A stretch of DNA of 64,000 nucleotides from contig VGZO01000001.1 in assembly GCA_016872555.1 (NCBI GenBank), forward strand, positions 124,001 through 188,000, given 5' to 3'. A program made the translations under genes and the position numbers. This document shows, piece after piece, positions 9,874 through 23,620 of this stretch (within the stretch, counting starts at the first letter, position 1; the number at the start of each line of letters is the position of its first letter). The notes under the pieces are model-generated. The model was not told the DNA's origin, searched no databases, and saw only the letters and a list, made by a program, of their open reading frames with translations. Origin of the DNA: Planctomycetota bacterium (GTDB lineage: Bacteria; Planctomycetota; Planctomycetia; Pirellulales; UBA1268).

Positions 9874-11111
9874 TCCGTGCCCCCGCCCCCAGCCGACGGT
9901 CGACGGCGCCGAGTGCGACGCTGGTTGTCCGTCGACAAAGCCCTCTGAGGCCAGTGTCCACCGGTCCGCTGGTGCCTGGCGCGACCGCGGGAAACGCCGA
10001 GGGTTTCCCGGCTCGCCGTCGGCCGCATCCGGCTGCCGATCACCTTTTCCAGGGTCTGCTGGCGGCCGTTCGCGGGTTTGTGGTCGCGGCGCTGCTGGCC
10101 CCGCTGGCCGGCGCCCAGACCACCGACCGGATCGTGACGACCGACGGCACCTTGACCGGCAAGATCACCGGTCTGAGCCCCGACGAGGTGCAGCTCGAGG
10201 ATCGGGCCGGCGAGATTCGCCGCGTGCCGATCGATCGGCTCAAGGAGGTGCAGTTCGCCGGCGAGCCGCCGTCGTTGCGGTCGGCACGGGGAATGCTGGC
10301 GCGGGGGCGCGCCGCCGAGGCCCTCGCGGAGATCGCCAAGGTCGAGGCCGCCGAGCTCGATGGCGTCGAGGCTCCGATCCTCGCCGACATGGACTACGTC
10401 AAGGCGGTCGCCGCCGGGCGGGTGGCCCTGGCCACCGGCGCCGATCCGCGCGACGCCGGCAGGTTGGTCAACGAGTTCCTCGGCAAGCACGCCTCCGGCC
10501 ACCATTTCTACGAGGCCCAGGAGTTGCTCGGCGACCTCCTCGCCCGCGCAGGGCGCGGCGACAACGCCCTCGCGGCCTACGCGCTGCTCGCCAAGGGGCC
10601 GCCGGCCTTCAAGGTCAGGGCGGCCGCGGCGCGGGCACGGATGATGCTCGAGCAGCGGAAGTTCGCCGAGGCGCTCACCGAGTTCGACGCGGCGCTGGCG
10701 GTCGATGCCGGAGACGATGCCGGCAGCGAGCAGAAGCGCGCCGCCGCGCTGGGGCGGGCGCGGTGCCTGATCGGACTGGGGCGGAACGACGATGCGATCG
10801 CCGTCGCCCGTGGCGCGATCGCGCAATCCAACCCCGAGGAGGGGGCGACGCTGGCGGTGGCCTACAACACGCTGGGCTCCGCCTACCGGGCCACCGGCGC
10901 CAACGACCAGGACGCCCTGATCGCGTTTCTCACCGTCGATTTGGTCTACAACGGCTCCCCGGAGGCCCACGCCGAGGCGCTGTGGAACCTCGCGGAACTG
11001 TGGGAGCGGGGGCAAAATCCCGAGCGCGCGCGTGAAGCCCGCGGCACCCTGGAAGCGAGTTATCCCGGCAGCCGTTGGGCGAAGCAGGCCGCCACCCCGA
11101 AAGCGTCCTGA
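9870..11111 (+). CDS. Secreted TPR protein, second gene of the ExbB/ExbD operon
   Basis: A 413-aa protein. After an Arg/Pro-rich N-terminus comes a hydrophobic segment, GFVVAALLAPLAGAQTTD, resembling a signal peptide with an AGA cleavage site. A small beta domain follows (RIVTTDGTLTGKITGLSPDE, VPIDRLKEVQF), similar to the short SH3-like N-terminal domains seen in secreted planctomycete proteins. TPR-like helices fill the rest (FYEAQELLGDLLARAGRGD, LGSAYRATGANDQDAL). It starts inside the stop of the preceding TPR gene and ends 85 bases before the ExbB homologue. A role with the Exb complex is inferred from context only. Confidence 0.72.
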   Translation: MIRAPAPSRRSTAPSATLVVRRQSPLRPVSTGPLVPGATAGNAEGFPARRRPHPAADHLFQGLLAAVRGFVVAALLAPLAGAQTTDRIVTTDGTLTGKITGLSPDEVQLEDRAGEIRRVPIDRLKEVQFAGEPPSLRSARGMLARGRAAEALAEIAKVEAAELDGVEAPILADMDYVKAVAAGRVALATGADPRDAGRLVNEFLGKHASGHHFYEAQELLGDLLARAGRGDNALAAYALLAKGPPAFKVRAAAARARMMLEQRKFAEALTEFDAALAVDAGDDAGSEQKRAAALGRARCLIGLGRNDDAIAVARGAIAQSNPEEGATLAVAYNTLGSAYRATGANDQDALIAFLTVDLVYNGSPEAHAEALWNLAELWERGQNPERAREARGTLEASYPGSRWAKQAATPKAS

Positions 11112-11196
11112 GGGACCGGAGTCGGCGGGGAGCTTTGCCCCCTGCGACGCACTTGGAATACGATCCTGTCCGAATCGATCCCCCGAGGAGTGCGGC

Positions 11197-12111
11197 ATGG
11201 CGAGCGGAACGAGCGAAAGACGGACCGGCGGGGCACGGCTGGCGTCGATCGTGGCGCTGTACGGCGCGATGATCCTGCGGGCCGCGGCGGGGCTGTCGGG
11301 CGGCGCGCCAGGCCTGACGATGGTCGCCCTGCCAGCGGCGCTCGTCGTCGCCCCGGCGGCAGCGTACGCCCAGGACGACGCCGCCGACGAGGCCCCAGCC
11401 GAGGAAGGCGAGAGCATGCTCGTCTTCTACTACAAGGCGCTCGGGCTGCGGTACGTGATCGTGTTCCTCGTGCTGTCGTTCCTGCTGGTCGCGCTGTTGG
11501 TGATGTGTTTCCTGCAGATCCGGCGGCAGGTGCTCATCCCGCCGGCGCTGCGCGACGGATTCAAGGCCCACCTCGACAACAAGGAATACCAGCAGGCCTA
11601 CGAGCTGGCGAAGGCCGATGATTCCTACCTCGGCCGCGTCCTCGCCGCCGGGATGGGGAAGCTCCAGGCGGGCTACCCTGCCGCGGTCGAGGCGATGCAG
11701 GAGGTCGAGGCCGAGGAATCGATGAAGCTCGACCACAAGGTGAGCTACATCTCGCTGATCGGAGCGCTGGCGCCGATGTTCGGCCTGCTCGGCACGGTCG
11801 ACGGGATGGTGTCGGCGTTCATGGTGATCGCCAAGAGTGCCACCGCCCCGAAGCCGGCGGAGCTGGCGATCGGCATCTCCCAGGCGTTGATCACGACGCT
11901 CATCGGCCTGTGGCTGGCGATCCCGGCGATCGCCTGTTTCGCGCTGTTCCGCAACTGGCTCCAGCGGCTCAACGGCGAGGTCGACGAGGAGGCGCTGGCG
12001 TTGATGGAACGGTTCGAGAGCATGGGGACGAAGACGGCCCGCGGGGCCACCGGTTCGGGCGCCGGTTCGGCTGCGGCAGCGGGACGCGAGGATCGCACCC
12101 ATGGCGCGTAG
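11197..12111 (+). CDS. exbB: MotA/TolQ/ExbB-type proton channel protein with secreted N-terminal extension
   Basis: A 304-aa inner-membrane proton-channel subunit. The N-terminus has a signal-like segment ending AAAYAQDDA. A first TM (YVIVFLVLSFLLVALLVMCF), a cytoplasmic region and the family core ISLIGALAPMFGLLGTVDGM follow. The last TM (LITTLIGLWLAIPAIACFAL) ends the channel domain. ATG 11197 follows GAGGAG at ideal spacing; upstream in-frame starts have no such support. ExbB, TolQ and MotA proteins work with ExbD, TolR or MotB partners, and two ExbD genes follow here, the first overlapping this gene. The cargo or energised partner is not known; the upstream TPR proteins are candidates. Confidence 0.88.
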   Translation: MASGTSERRTGGARLASIVALYGAMILRAAAGLSGGAPGLTMVALPAALVVAPAAAYAQDDAADEAPAEEGESMLVFYYKALGLRYVIVFLVLSFLLVALLVMCFLQIRRQVLIPPALRDGFKAHLDNKEYQQAYELAKADDSYLGRVLAAGMGKLQAGYPAAVEAMQEVEAEESMKLDHKVSYISLIGALAPMFGLLGTVDGMVSAFMVIAKSATAPKPAELAIGISQALITTLIGLWLAIPAIACFALFRNWLQRLNGEVDEEALALMERFESMGTKTARGATGSGAGSAAAAGREDRTHGA

Positions 12112-12544
12112 GCCTGGCGCGGCGGGGCCGCCGACCACCGACATCGACATGACGCCGATGATCGACATGACGTTCCAGTTGATCACGTTCTTCATGTTCG
12201 TGATGAACTTCTCCGAGGCCGAGCAGGACGAGCGGATCCGGCTGCCGCTCAGTCAACTCGCCAAGCCGTCGGATCGCGTCGTCGAGAAGCCGCTCACGCT
12301 CCAGCTCACCAGCGCCGGGTCGGTGATCTACGCCGGCGAGTTGATCGCCGTCCGCGACATCGGCGGCTACCTGGAACGCGAGAAGACGGTGATGCTCGAC
12401 GCCGGGCGCGAGCCCGCCGGGGCGACGGTGATCATCCGGGCCGACGGCCGGTCGAAGACCGGCGAGGTCCAGGAGGTCATCCGCATCTGCCAGGAGAAGG
12501 GGTTCGAACGCTTCGCCCTCCGGGCCCAGTACGACGAGGGGTAG
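12101..12544 (+). CDS. exbD: ExbD/TolR-family protein, copy 1
   Basis: A 147-aa single-pass inner-membrane partner of ExbB. It has the family's N-terminal motif DIDMTPMIDMTFQLITFFM, in which the Asp of MID is the proton-carrying residue known from ExbD/TolR. The periplasmic domain ends with the usual VIIRADGRSKTGEVQEVIR pattern. It overlaps the end of the ExbB gene by 11 bases, showing translational coupling, and the second ExbD copy starts 4 bases after its stop. Confidence 0.88.
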   Translation: MARRPGAAGPPTTDIDMTPMIDMTFQLITFFMFVMNFSEAEQDERIRLPLSQLAKPSDRVVEKPLTLQLTSAGSVIYAGELIAVRDIGGYLEREKTVMLDAGREPAGATVIIRADGRSKTGEVQEVIRICQEKGFERFALRAQYDEG

Positions 12545-12548
12545 CACG

Positions 12549-13046
12549 ATGCGACGGCGGGCCGCCAGCACGCTCGGCGACAAAGTCGAGATCAACATGA
12601 CGCCGATGATCGACGTCGTGTTCCAGCTGATGTCGTTTTTCATGTGCACCCTCAAGGTGGTCGCACCGGAGGGGGATTTCGACGTCCGCATGCCCCTGGC
12701 GACGGCGGCCGCGGCCGTTCCCGACGACCAGCAGGTGCCGCCGATCCGCGTCCGCCTCGCCGCGAATCCCGACGGTCAGCTCGCCGGGATCACGATGAAC
12801 GGCGCCCCGATCGCCGACTTCGCCGAGCTGCGCCGCAAGGTGGTCGGGTTGGTGGGCGATGCCCGCGGCCCCAACTCGCTCGCCGAGCGGACCGAGGTCG
12901 AGTTCGACTGCGACTACGGTCTGCGCTACTTCAACGTCGTGCAGGCGATCACCGCGGTGTCGGGCACGGTCGAGGACGGCCGGATCGTCGAGCTGGTGCG
13001 GAAGATCAAGTTCACCCCGCCGAAACGCGCCGCGCCGCGCGGCTGA
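12549..13046 (+). CDS. exbD: ExbD/TolR-family protein, copy 2
   Basis: A 165-aa second ExbD homologue with the core VEINMTPMIDVVFQLMSFFM including the conserved Asp, followed by a periplasmic domain. The two ExbD copies differ clearly in their periplasmic parts, so a heteromeric stator or division of labour is possible, as in other operons with paired ExbD genes. Its last codons and stop lie in the left arm of a 12-bp perfect inverted repeat shared with the convergent recombinase gene. Confidence 0.87.
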   Translation: MRRRAASTLGDKVEINMTPMIDVVFQLMSFFMCTLKVVAPEGDFDVRMPLATAAAAVPDDQQVPPIRVRLAANPDGQLAGITMNGAPIADFAELRRKVVGLVGDARGPNSLAERTEVEFDCDYGLRYFNVVQAITAVSGTVEDGRIVELVRKIKFTPPKRAAPRG

Positions 13047-13077
13047 CGGTGGTGCCGGACGCGGCTCAGCCGCGCGG
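13035..13077. terminator. Bidirectional terminator formed by the overlapping ends of exbD copy 2 and the recombinase gene
   Basis: CCGCGCGGCTGA at 13035-13046 and its exact reverse complement at 13066-13077 form a 12-bp perfect stem. The loop is exactly the 19-base intergenic spacer. Each arm encodes the last codons Pro-Arg-Gly-stop of one of the two convergent genes. No T-tract is evident, so termination strength is uncertain. Confidence 0.55.
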
Positions 13078-14051
13078 GTGGAAGCGGCCGTGGACCCGGC
13101 GGAGCCGCCCCGAATCGACGTGCGTGTAACGCTGCGTCGTGGCGATGCTCGAATGGCCGAGCATCTCCTGCACGTGGCGGAGGTCGACGCCGCCGGCCAC
13201 GAGGTGGGTGGCAAACGAGTGCCGCAGCGTGTGGGGCCCGATGTCGGCGGGGATCCCCGCCGCGGCGGCGTGGTGGCGGACGAGCTCCCAGATCCGCATC
13301 CGCGACAGGCGGTTGCCCCGCGACGACACCACCGCCCAGTCCGCCGCGTTCCCCGCGGTCCATTCGCGCCGCGGCCCCTCGAACCAGGCCGTCAGGGCGT
13401 CGATTGCCCGCTTGCCGAGGGGCACGACGCGCTGCTTGTTTCCCTTCCCGCGGCAGGTGCAGTAGCGCTCGGCGAGGTGGACGTCGGCCAGCCGCATCCC
13501 CGACACCTCCGATGCCCGGCAGCCGGTCGCGTAGAGGAGCTCGAGGAGTGCCCGGTCGCGGAGGCCATGGGCGGCACGCGTGTCGGGGGCGGCCAGCAGC
13601 CGATCGACCTGCCGCGGGGACAGGGTCGCCGGCATCGTGTCGTCGCGCCGGGAGGCGGCGAGGGCCGTCGCCGGGCTGTCGACCACGAGCCCCTCGAGCT
13701 GGAGGAAGGCGTAGAACACCCGCAGCGTCGCCGCCTGCCGGGCGATGCTCGCGCGGGCCAGGCCCCGGCGTGCCAGCGTTGCGACGTAGTCGCCGAGGAC
13801 GGTCACCGAGGCGGTGGTCGCCGGACGGCCCCCGAGCCACTCCGCGAACGTGGCCAGGTCCCGGCGGTAGGCGGCCTGGGTGTTGTCGGCGAGGCTCCGC
13901 TCGTGCCGGATGTAGCGGAGGAAGCGGTCGGTGAGGGAGGCGATCGACTCCGCCTCGCCCGGCGCCGCGGGGGCGTCGGAGAACAAGATCTGCCGCGGAC
14001 CCCGTCGCCCCGCGGGACGGCCGGCGGCGCCCGCCGCCGGCCCGTTTTCGG

Positions 14052-17729
<3,678 letters not shown>

Positions 17730-17935
17730 GGGGGCGAGTGGGGGGGATGGGAAGGAAATGCGGCGCGAAGGCCCGGAAAGCACCACTATGATAGGACGGC
17801 GGATCGAAACAGAAACCCCGAGCCGTCCACCGCCCCGTTGGCGCTCAAGGTGGCCCCGGGCGGCGGTCGATGCGCCACCGTCGGAAGGACCGGTCGTCGC
17901 GCCGGGCCCGTCGCGGCCATCCCGGACACACCGCC

Positions 17936-18451
17936 ATGGATCGACTCGACGCCGCGTTTCTCGCCCGCATCGGCCGTGGTGACGCCGGTCGTGCGGCGCT
18001 GCCCGGGGGGATGAGCGCCGCGGTAGCAGAGCCGGTCGCGCCCCTGCACCGGTTGGCCGATGCGGTGCTCGCGGCCGGTTGTCGGGTCGTGGCTGTCGCG
18101 GGTGCCGGCAGCGGTGTGGCCAGTCCGGTGGTGGTGGCCGGGATCGTCCGCGCCCTTGCCGCCCGGGGCCGTGTGGTGGGGCAGCGTGACGGCCCGGTCC
18201 TCCGCGCGGTGCCCGATGAGCCGGGTGCCGCGGGGGGCATCGTCGTCGTGCGCTGCGGCGACTGGTTTCCCCCCGGTGCCGTCAACCACCGTCGGCTGGT
18301 GAGCCTGGCCTGCGGCTGCGAGGGGGTGATCCTCGTGACGGCCTCGCCCCTTCCCTGCCCCGCCCACGTCGCGGCGCTCCGGGCGCTGGGCATCGCCGTC
18401 GTGGCGACGCTCCCCGCCGCAAGCTCCACCGGTGAGGAGGCGGCGGCATGA
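17936..18451 (+). CDS. Uncharacterised protein resembling a P-loop ATPase without an intact P-loop
   Basis: A 171-aa protein. Residues 51-75 ([20 protein letters not shown]) have the strand-loop-helix pattern of MinD/ParA or tyrosine-kinase-like nucleotide binders. The expected GKS/GKT is replaced by GVASP, so nucleotide binding in the usual way is unlikely. Alternating hydrophobic strands follow ([31 protein letters not shown]). ATG 17936 gives the start [12 protein letters not shown]. The stop overlaps the next gene in ATGA, so the two products should be made together. I do not recognise the family; the fold assignment is an inference. Confidence 0.6.
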   Translation: MDRLDAAFLARIGRGDAGRAALPGGMSAAVAEPVAPLHRLADAVLAAGCRVVAVAGAGSGVASPVVVAGIVRALAARGRVVGQRDGPVLRAVPDEPGAAGGIVVVRCGDWFPPGAVNHRRLVSLACGCEGVILVTASPLPCPAHVAALRALGIAVVATLPAASSTGEEAAA

Positions 18452-19086
18452 ACGGCAGCCCGACGTGGACGCCGCGCCTGACCGGAGGGCAGGAAGCGGC
18501 CTGCGCGCGGGTGCTCTACGCCCTCGAACGCCCCGGGGGCGTGGCGATCCTCTGCGGGCCGGCCGGGACGGGCGTCTCGACGCTGCTCCACGGAATTCTC
18601 GGCCGCACGCGCGGCGGAGAGGTGCGCCTCGCGCGGTCGGTCGACACGGCGCGGCGGCTGCTCGCCACCGATGGCCTCGCGACGCTCCTCGTCGACGACG
18701 CCCACCTCGCCACCGCGGCAGCGCTCGGCGACCTGGTCGAGTCGGCCGAGGAAGCGCGCCACCCGGGCCTCGTCCTCGGCGGCCAGGGCCGTCTGCTCAC
18801 GCTCCTCCACCGCGCCCCGGCACTCGACGCCCGCGTCCGCGTGCGGGCGGTTCTCCAGCCGCTGACGCCGGCCGAGACCGCGACGATCGCCCACGAGCTC
18901 CGGCCGGCCGTGCGCTGGGGACCGGACAGCCTCCGCGTGCTCCACGAGATCGCCGGCGGGATCCCCGCGGGCGTCGTCAGGCTCGTCGAGCTGTGCGCCG
19001 TGGTCGCCGCCGCCGAGCCGGCCCGGCCGATCGACGCCGCCGACGTCGAGGCGATCCACGTGCGGCTGACGACGACGGCCGCGTGA
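18448..19086 (+). CDS. ExeA/GspA-like AAA ATPase with altered Walker A and B motifs
   Basis: A 212-aa protein with the layout of ExeA-type AAA ATPases, which in other bacteria help assemble secretion or exopolysaccharide machinery. The Walker A loop reads GPAGTGVST (37-45), with valine where the catalytic lysine belongs. Walker B reads TLLVDDAHL with Asp instead of the usual Glu at the second position. The C-terminal part (LQPLTPAETATIAHELR, LRVLHEIAGGIPAGVVRLVEL) matches the lid region of this group. It is translationally coupled to the upstream gene with another degenerate loop. It is probably a structural or regulatory ATPase homologue rather than an active enzyme. Confidence 0.65.
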   Translation: MNGSPTWTPRLTGGQEAACARVLYALERPGGVAILCGPAGTGVSTLLHGILGRTRGGEVRLARSVDTARRLLATDGLATLLVDDAHLATAAALGDLVESAEEARHPGLVLGGQGRLLTLLHRAPALDARVRVRAVLQPLTPAETATIAHELRPAVRWGPDSLRVLHEIAGGIPAGVVRLVELCAVVAAAEPARPIDAADVEAIHVRLTTTAA

Positions 19087-19094
19087 CCGTCGGC

Positions 19095-20276
19095 TCAGGG
19101 GGGGCTGACCGCCGCGGCCTCGACCCGCGCCAGGTAGGCGTCGACCGATTCGTCGTCGCATTCCGTATCGCGCCACGGGGCGAAGGCGTCGAGCCATGGC
19201 GCCGGCACGGCGCCGTCCAGCATGTCGGCGACGGCGACGGCGCTGCCCGTCGAGAGGTGCATGCCGGCGCGGAAGTGGCCTGTCGTCACCCAGACGTTGT
19301 CCCATCCCGGCACCGGGCCCAGCGTCGGACGGCCGTCACGGTTGCCGGGCCGCAGCCCCGACCACGACCGCTCGACGACCGCCCCGTCGACGTCGCCGAG
19401 CAGGCGCCGGGCGACGTCGATCAGCCCCGCCTCCCCCGCGGCCGTCGTCCGGTCGTCGAAGCCGACGTCCTCGATCGTCGCCCCGACGAGCAACCGTCCG
19501 TCGGGGCGCGGGACGAGGTAGTCGAGCCCGAACGACACGATCCGCGAGAGCAGTTGCCGGGGGAGCCTGACCAGCACGATCTGGCCGCGGATCGGCCGCG
19601 TCGGCAGGGCCAGCCCGAGCGCCGCCGCCAGCCCCTCGGACCAGCTCCCGGCGGCGAGGCAATACCGTTCGGCCCGGACCGTGCCGCCGTCGGTCCGCAC
19701 GCCGTCGACGCGCCGGCCGTCGAGCTCGAGCCCCTGCACGGTGGCGGTCGTGATCCTCACGCCCCGCGCCCGGCATGACGCGAGGAGGGCGTCGAGGTGC
19801 CGCGACGGCCGGATCTGCGCCTCGTCGGGGAGGATCACCCCGGCCGACACCGTGCCGCGGGCCACCGCCCCGCCGAGCGCCGGTTCGGCGGCGGCGACGG
19901 CCGTGCCGTCGCAGTCGATGCAGCGCACCCGGGCCGCGAGCCAGCGGGCGCGGGCGGCGGCGAGGCGCTCGCGTCCTGCACGCGTGCCGGCGACGTGGAG
20001 GCCGCCGCAGCGGCGCAGCCCGTTGTCGATCCCGGTCTCCGCGCGGAGCTCGTCCGCCCACTGCCAGTGGAGCCGGTCGCTGAAGGCGGTGAACCGTTCG
20101 AGCGCGGTCGCCGCGGGGCCATCGGCCACCGGGGGGAAGATCCCGGCCGCGGCCCACGACGCGGTCCGCTCGACGGGATCACGACACACCAGCTCGACGG
20201 CCGCGCCGCGGCCGGCCAGTTCGCGGGCCAGCGACAGGCCGATCACGCCGCCGCCGATGATGCAGCAGTCGGCCAT
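19095..20276 (-). CDS. thiO: FAD-dependent glycine/D-amino-acid oxidase family protein (ThiO-like)
   Basis: A 393-aa flavoprotein of the DAO family. The N-terminal dinucleotide motif CCIIGGGVIGLSLARELAGRG is intact. Further signatures are ASWAAAGIFPP (active-site loop), CLAAGSWS, RPIRGQIVLV, YLVPRPDGRLLVGATIEDVGF and the C-terminal WSGLRPGNRDGRPTLGPVPG followed by GHFRAGMHLSTGSA. This is the pattern of ThiO, which makes dehydroglycine for thiazole synthesis. No thiamine genes lie next to it, so another DAO-family substrate is possible. The gene ends 8 bases from the convergent ExeA-like gene, and the DUF3500 gene ends 4 bases upstream of its start. Confidence 0.8.
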   Translation of the reverse strand: MADCCIIGGGVIGLSLARELAGRGAAVELVCRDPVERTASWAAAGIFPPVADGPAATALERFTAFSDRLHWQWADELRAETGIDNGLRRCGGLHVAGTRAGRERLAAARARWLAARVRCIDCDGTAVAAAEPALGGAVARGTVSAGVILPDEAQIRPSRHLDALLASCRARGVRITTATVQGLELDGRRVDGVRTDGGTVRAERYCLAAGSWSEGLAAALGLALPTRPIRGQIVLVRLPRQLLSRIVSFGLDYLVPRPDGRLLVGATIEDVGFDDRTTAAGEAGLIDVARRLLGDVDGAVVERSWSGLRPGNRDGRPTLGPVPGWDNVWVTTGHFRAGMHLSTGSAVAVADMLDGAVPAPWLDAFAPWRDTECDDESVDAYLARVEAAAVSPP

Positions 20277-20280
20277 CGCG

Positions 20281-21270
20281 TCAGGTGTTGGTCGGCACGT
20301 CGGGGGAATCGGCGATGTTCACCCAGACGTGGACGTGCGGCGCGCCGCGGTAGTGCCAGACGAAGGCCGGGCCCTCGAGCCGCCAGCAGTCCCAGACGCC
20401 GTCGTCGCCGATGTCGCCATCGCGGTAGAAGGCGAGCCGGCAGGCGTCGAGCCCCCCCTGGGCCGACAGGCAGCGGCGCACCTCCGCCTGGTCGCCCGCG
20501 CGGTACGGCTCGAGGAGGACGGCGAGCACGTTTTCCAGCTCGGCACGCTGGTCGGCCGACAGCTCGGTCACGGCAATCCCCTGCTCGAGCTTGCTCCCCT
20601 TGAAGGCGACGGCGCTCTCGGCCGGCTGCTTCGCGACCAGGGCCAGCTCCCGCTGCCGGCCGTCGAGCATCGCCGCCACCTTGTTGGCGGCCAGTGCCTG
20701 CGGCCAGAAGACGTTGCCCGGGTGGGTCGCCTCCTCGTTGAAGCCGCCGGGATCGTGGCCGTAGAAGATCGGCCCGCCGAAGGCGACGTGCTCGGCGGAG
20801 TCGCCGTCGCAGCGCAGCGTCATGTGCCGGCCGGTCATCAGGAACTGGAACTTCCCCGACCCCGGCTCTCCGATCAGCGCGATCGACTGGGCGTGGCCGA
20901 AGCCGCCGGCATCATCCTCGAGCTGCTTGTCGATCCGCCCCTGCCATTCCGGCCGGATCAACTGCTCGAAGATGTCGCGCACGAGTCGTTTCTGCTCGCC
21001 GGTGAAGAAGTCGCTGACCAGTTCCGGCTTGGTGGCGTTCCAGTTGTTGCCGACCCGCGTGCGCAACAGGCCGAACTTGGGGTGGACGTAGTCCCAGGGG
21101 AAGCAGACCACCTCGCGCTGCGCCGGCGTGAGCGTGGCGTGGAGCGCCTGGGCGAGCGTTTCGGCGGACCGCGTCGGCTCGTCGGCACCGGCCAGGGGCG
21201 CGGCGGCGGCCAGCGCGGCACTGGAGGCGAGGAAGCGACGGCGCGAGAGGTGGGCGAGGGACGGCTGCAT
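20281..21270 (-). CDS. Exported DUF3500-family protein
   Basis: A 329-aa protein with a twin-arginine signal (LSRRRFLASSAALAAAAPLAGADEP), so it is probably folded before export. The mature region shows DUF3500 features as I know them: ETLAQALHATLTPAQREVV, RTRVGNNWNATKP, the GEPGSGKFQFLMTGRHMTLR block and a C-terminal HYRGAPHVHVWVNIAD. The catalytic function of this family is not established. ATG 21270 is chosen because GAGGAG lies just upstream and the TAT signal begins there; the frame runs further upstream into fpg without sense. Confidence 0.82.
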   Translation of the reverse strand: MQPSLAHLSRRRFLASSAALAAAAPLAGADEPTRSAETLAQALHATLTPAQREVVCFPWDYVHPKFGLLRTRVGNNWNATKPELVSDFFTGEQKRLVRDIFEQLIRPEWQGRIDKQLEDDAGGFGHAQSIALIGEPGSGKFQFLMTGRHMTLRCDGDSAEHVAFGGPIFYGHDPGGFNEEATHPGNVFWPQALAANKVAAMLDGRQRELALVAKQPAESAVAFKGSKLEQGIAVTELSADQRAELENVLAVLLEPYRAGDQAEVRRCLSAQGGLDACRLAFYRDGDIGDDGVWDCWRLEGPAFVWHYRGAPHVHVWVNIADSPDVPTNT

Positions 21271-21316
21271 GGGGAGCTCCTCGGGGGACCGCGACGGCGG
21301 CGAAAACACAATCGTA

Positions 21317-22198
21317 TCAGCCGGAGCGGCGCGGCGAAGCGCGACGCCGCCGCGGTTGGCAGACAGGGCAGAAGAAGGTCGATCGCTGGGCCTGGACGAT
21401 CCGCTCGATCGGCGTGCGGCACCGCCGGCAGGAGGTTCCCGCCAGGCCGTACACGCGGTGGAGCCGTTGGTAGCTCCCCTTCCGGTCGTCGGCGGTGCGG
21501 TAGAGCTCGTCGCCGATGCTCGAGCCCTCGTGGTCGACGGCCGCGGCGAGGATCCCGCGGGCGGCGGCGGCGACGCGCTCCCAGTCGTCGGCGACGAGCC
21601 GGCGGCAGGGGGTGCGCGGGTCGATCCCCGCGCGGTGGAGGATCTCGGCGGCGTAGATGTTGCCGATCCCCGCCACCGCGCGTTGGTCGAGGAGGGCGAC
21701 CTTGATCGCGCGGCGCGAGCCGCCCAGGGCGCGCTCGAGGTCGGCGGCGGTGACGGCCAGCCCGTCAACGCCGAGTTTCGCCGCACCGCAGGCACGTTCG
21801 AGCCCCGCCGCGTCGACCAGGCGGATCGTCCCCAGACCGCGCTGGTCCCAGAAGCGGAGCCGGTGGCAGGGGCGATCGCCGACGTCGAGCTCCATCCGCA
21901 GGTGATCGGCCGTCGGCGGTGGCACGAGCAGGAGCAGGCCGGTCATCCGCGGCTCGATGACGAGCCAGCGGAGGGCGCGCTCCGGGCCGGCCGGCTCGAG
22001 GCCGATCGCGATCCGCTTGCCATGCCGCTCGACGGCATCGATCCGGGCACCGCGGAGGCGCTCGGCGAGCAGCGCGGGGCGGGGCACGATCGAGAGCGGG
22101 CGCCGGGTCGACCGGGGAAACCGGACGGCATGGATCCGGCCGCCGACGATCCGGCCGATACCGCGCCGCATCGTCTCCACTTCGGGTAGCTCGGGCAC
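21317..22198 (-). CDS. mutM: Formamidopyrimidine-DNA glycosylase
   Basis: A 293-aa base-excision repair enzyme that removes oxidised purines such as 8-oxoguanine. The start is fixed by mechanism: translation from GTG 22198 gives [15 protein letters not shown], so that Pro2 becomes the N-terminal catalytic residue after Met removal. Other family features are [33 protein letters not shown] and the C-terminal zinc finger (CRRC ... CPVC). The frame is open more than 1.4 kb upstream, but that part is antisense to trpB and not homologous. It is transcribed away from trpB. Confidence 0.93.
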   Translation of the reverse strand: MPELPEVETMRRGIGRIVGGRIHAVRFPRSTRRPLSIVPRPALLAERLRGARIDAVERHGKRIAIGLEPAGPERALRWLVIEPRMTGLLLLVPPPTADHLRMELDVGDRPCHRLRFWDQRGLGTIRLVDAAGLERACGAAKLGVDGLAVTAADLERALGGSRRAIKVALLDQRAVAGIGNIYAAEILHRAGIDPRTPCRRLVADDWERVAAAARGILAAAVDHEGSSIGDELYRTADDRKGSYQRLHRVYGLAGTSCRRCRTPIERIVQAQRSTFFCPVCQPRRRRASPRRSG

Positions 22199-22241
22199 GT
22201 CCTCACCCCGGCCGACCGGAAACCCTCTCTCGGGCCGGCTC

Positions 22242-22270
22242 CTGCTGGCTGCCGCCGGGCCGGCTACAAT
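22242..22270 (+). promoter_or_regulatory. Weak candidate promoter for trpBA
   Basis: TACAAT at 22265-22270 matches the sigma-70 -10 consensus at five of six positions and lies in the divergent fpg-trpB gap, 102 bases before the trpB start. No convincing -35 is found 16-18 bases upstream, so this call is tentative. Confidence 0.3.
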
Positions 22271-22372
22271 CGGCCGCGGCAATCCTACGCTGCCGTGCGG
22301 ACTTCGCCGCCGCCCCGCTGCCCTCCCGGCCCGGGCCGCCGCCCCCTCCGTCACGCCTCCCCGGAGCCCCCG

Positions 22373-23616
<1,244 letters not shown>

Positions 23617-23620
<4 letters not shown>

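Noticed and set aside
17730-17935. Cobalamin or SAM riboswitch upstream of metH
   Set aside because: Looked for because metH is often so controlled. No recognisable B12-box or SAM-box core or matching stem arrangement was found.
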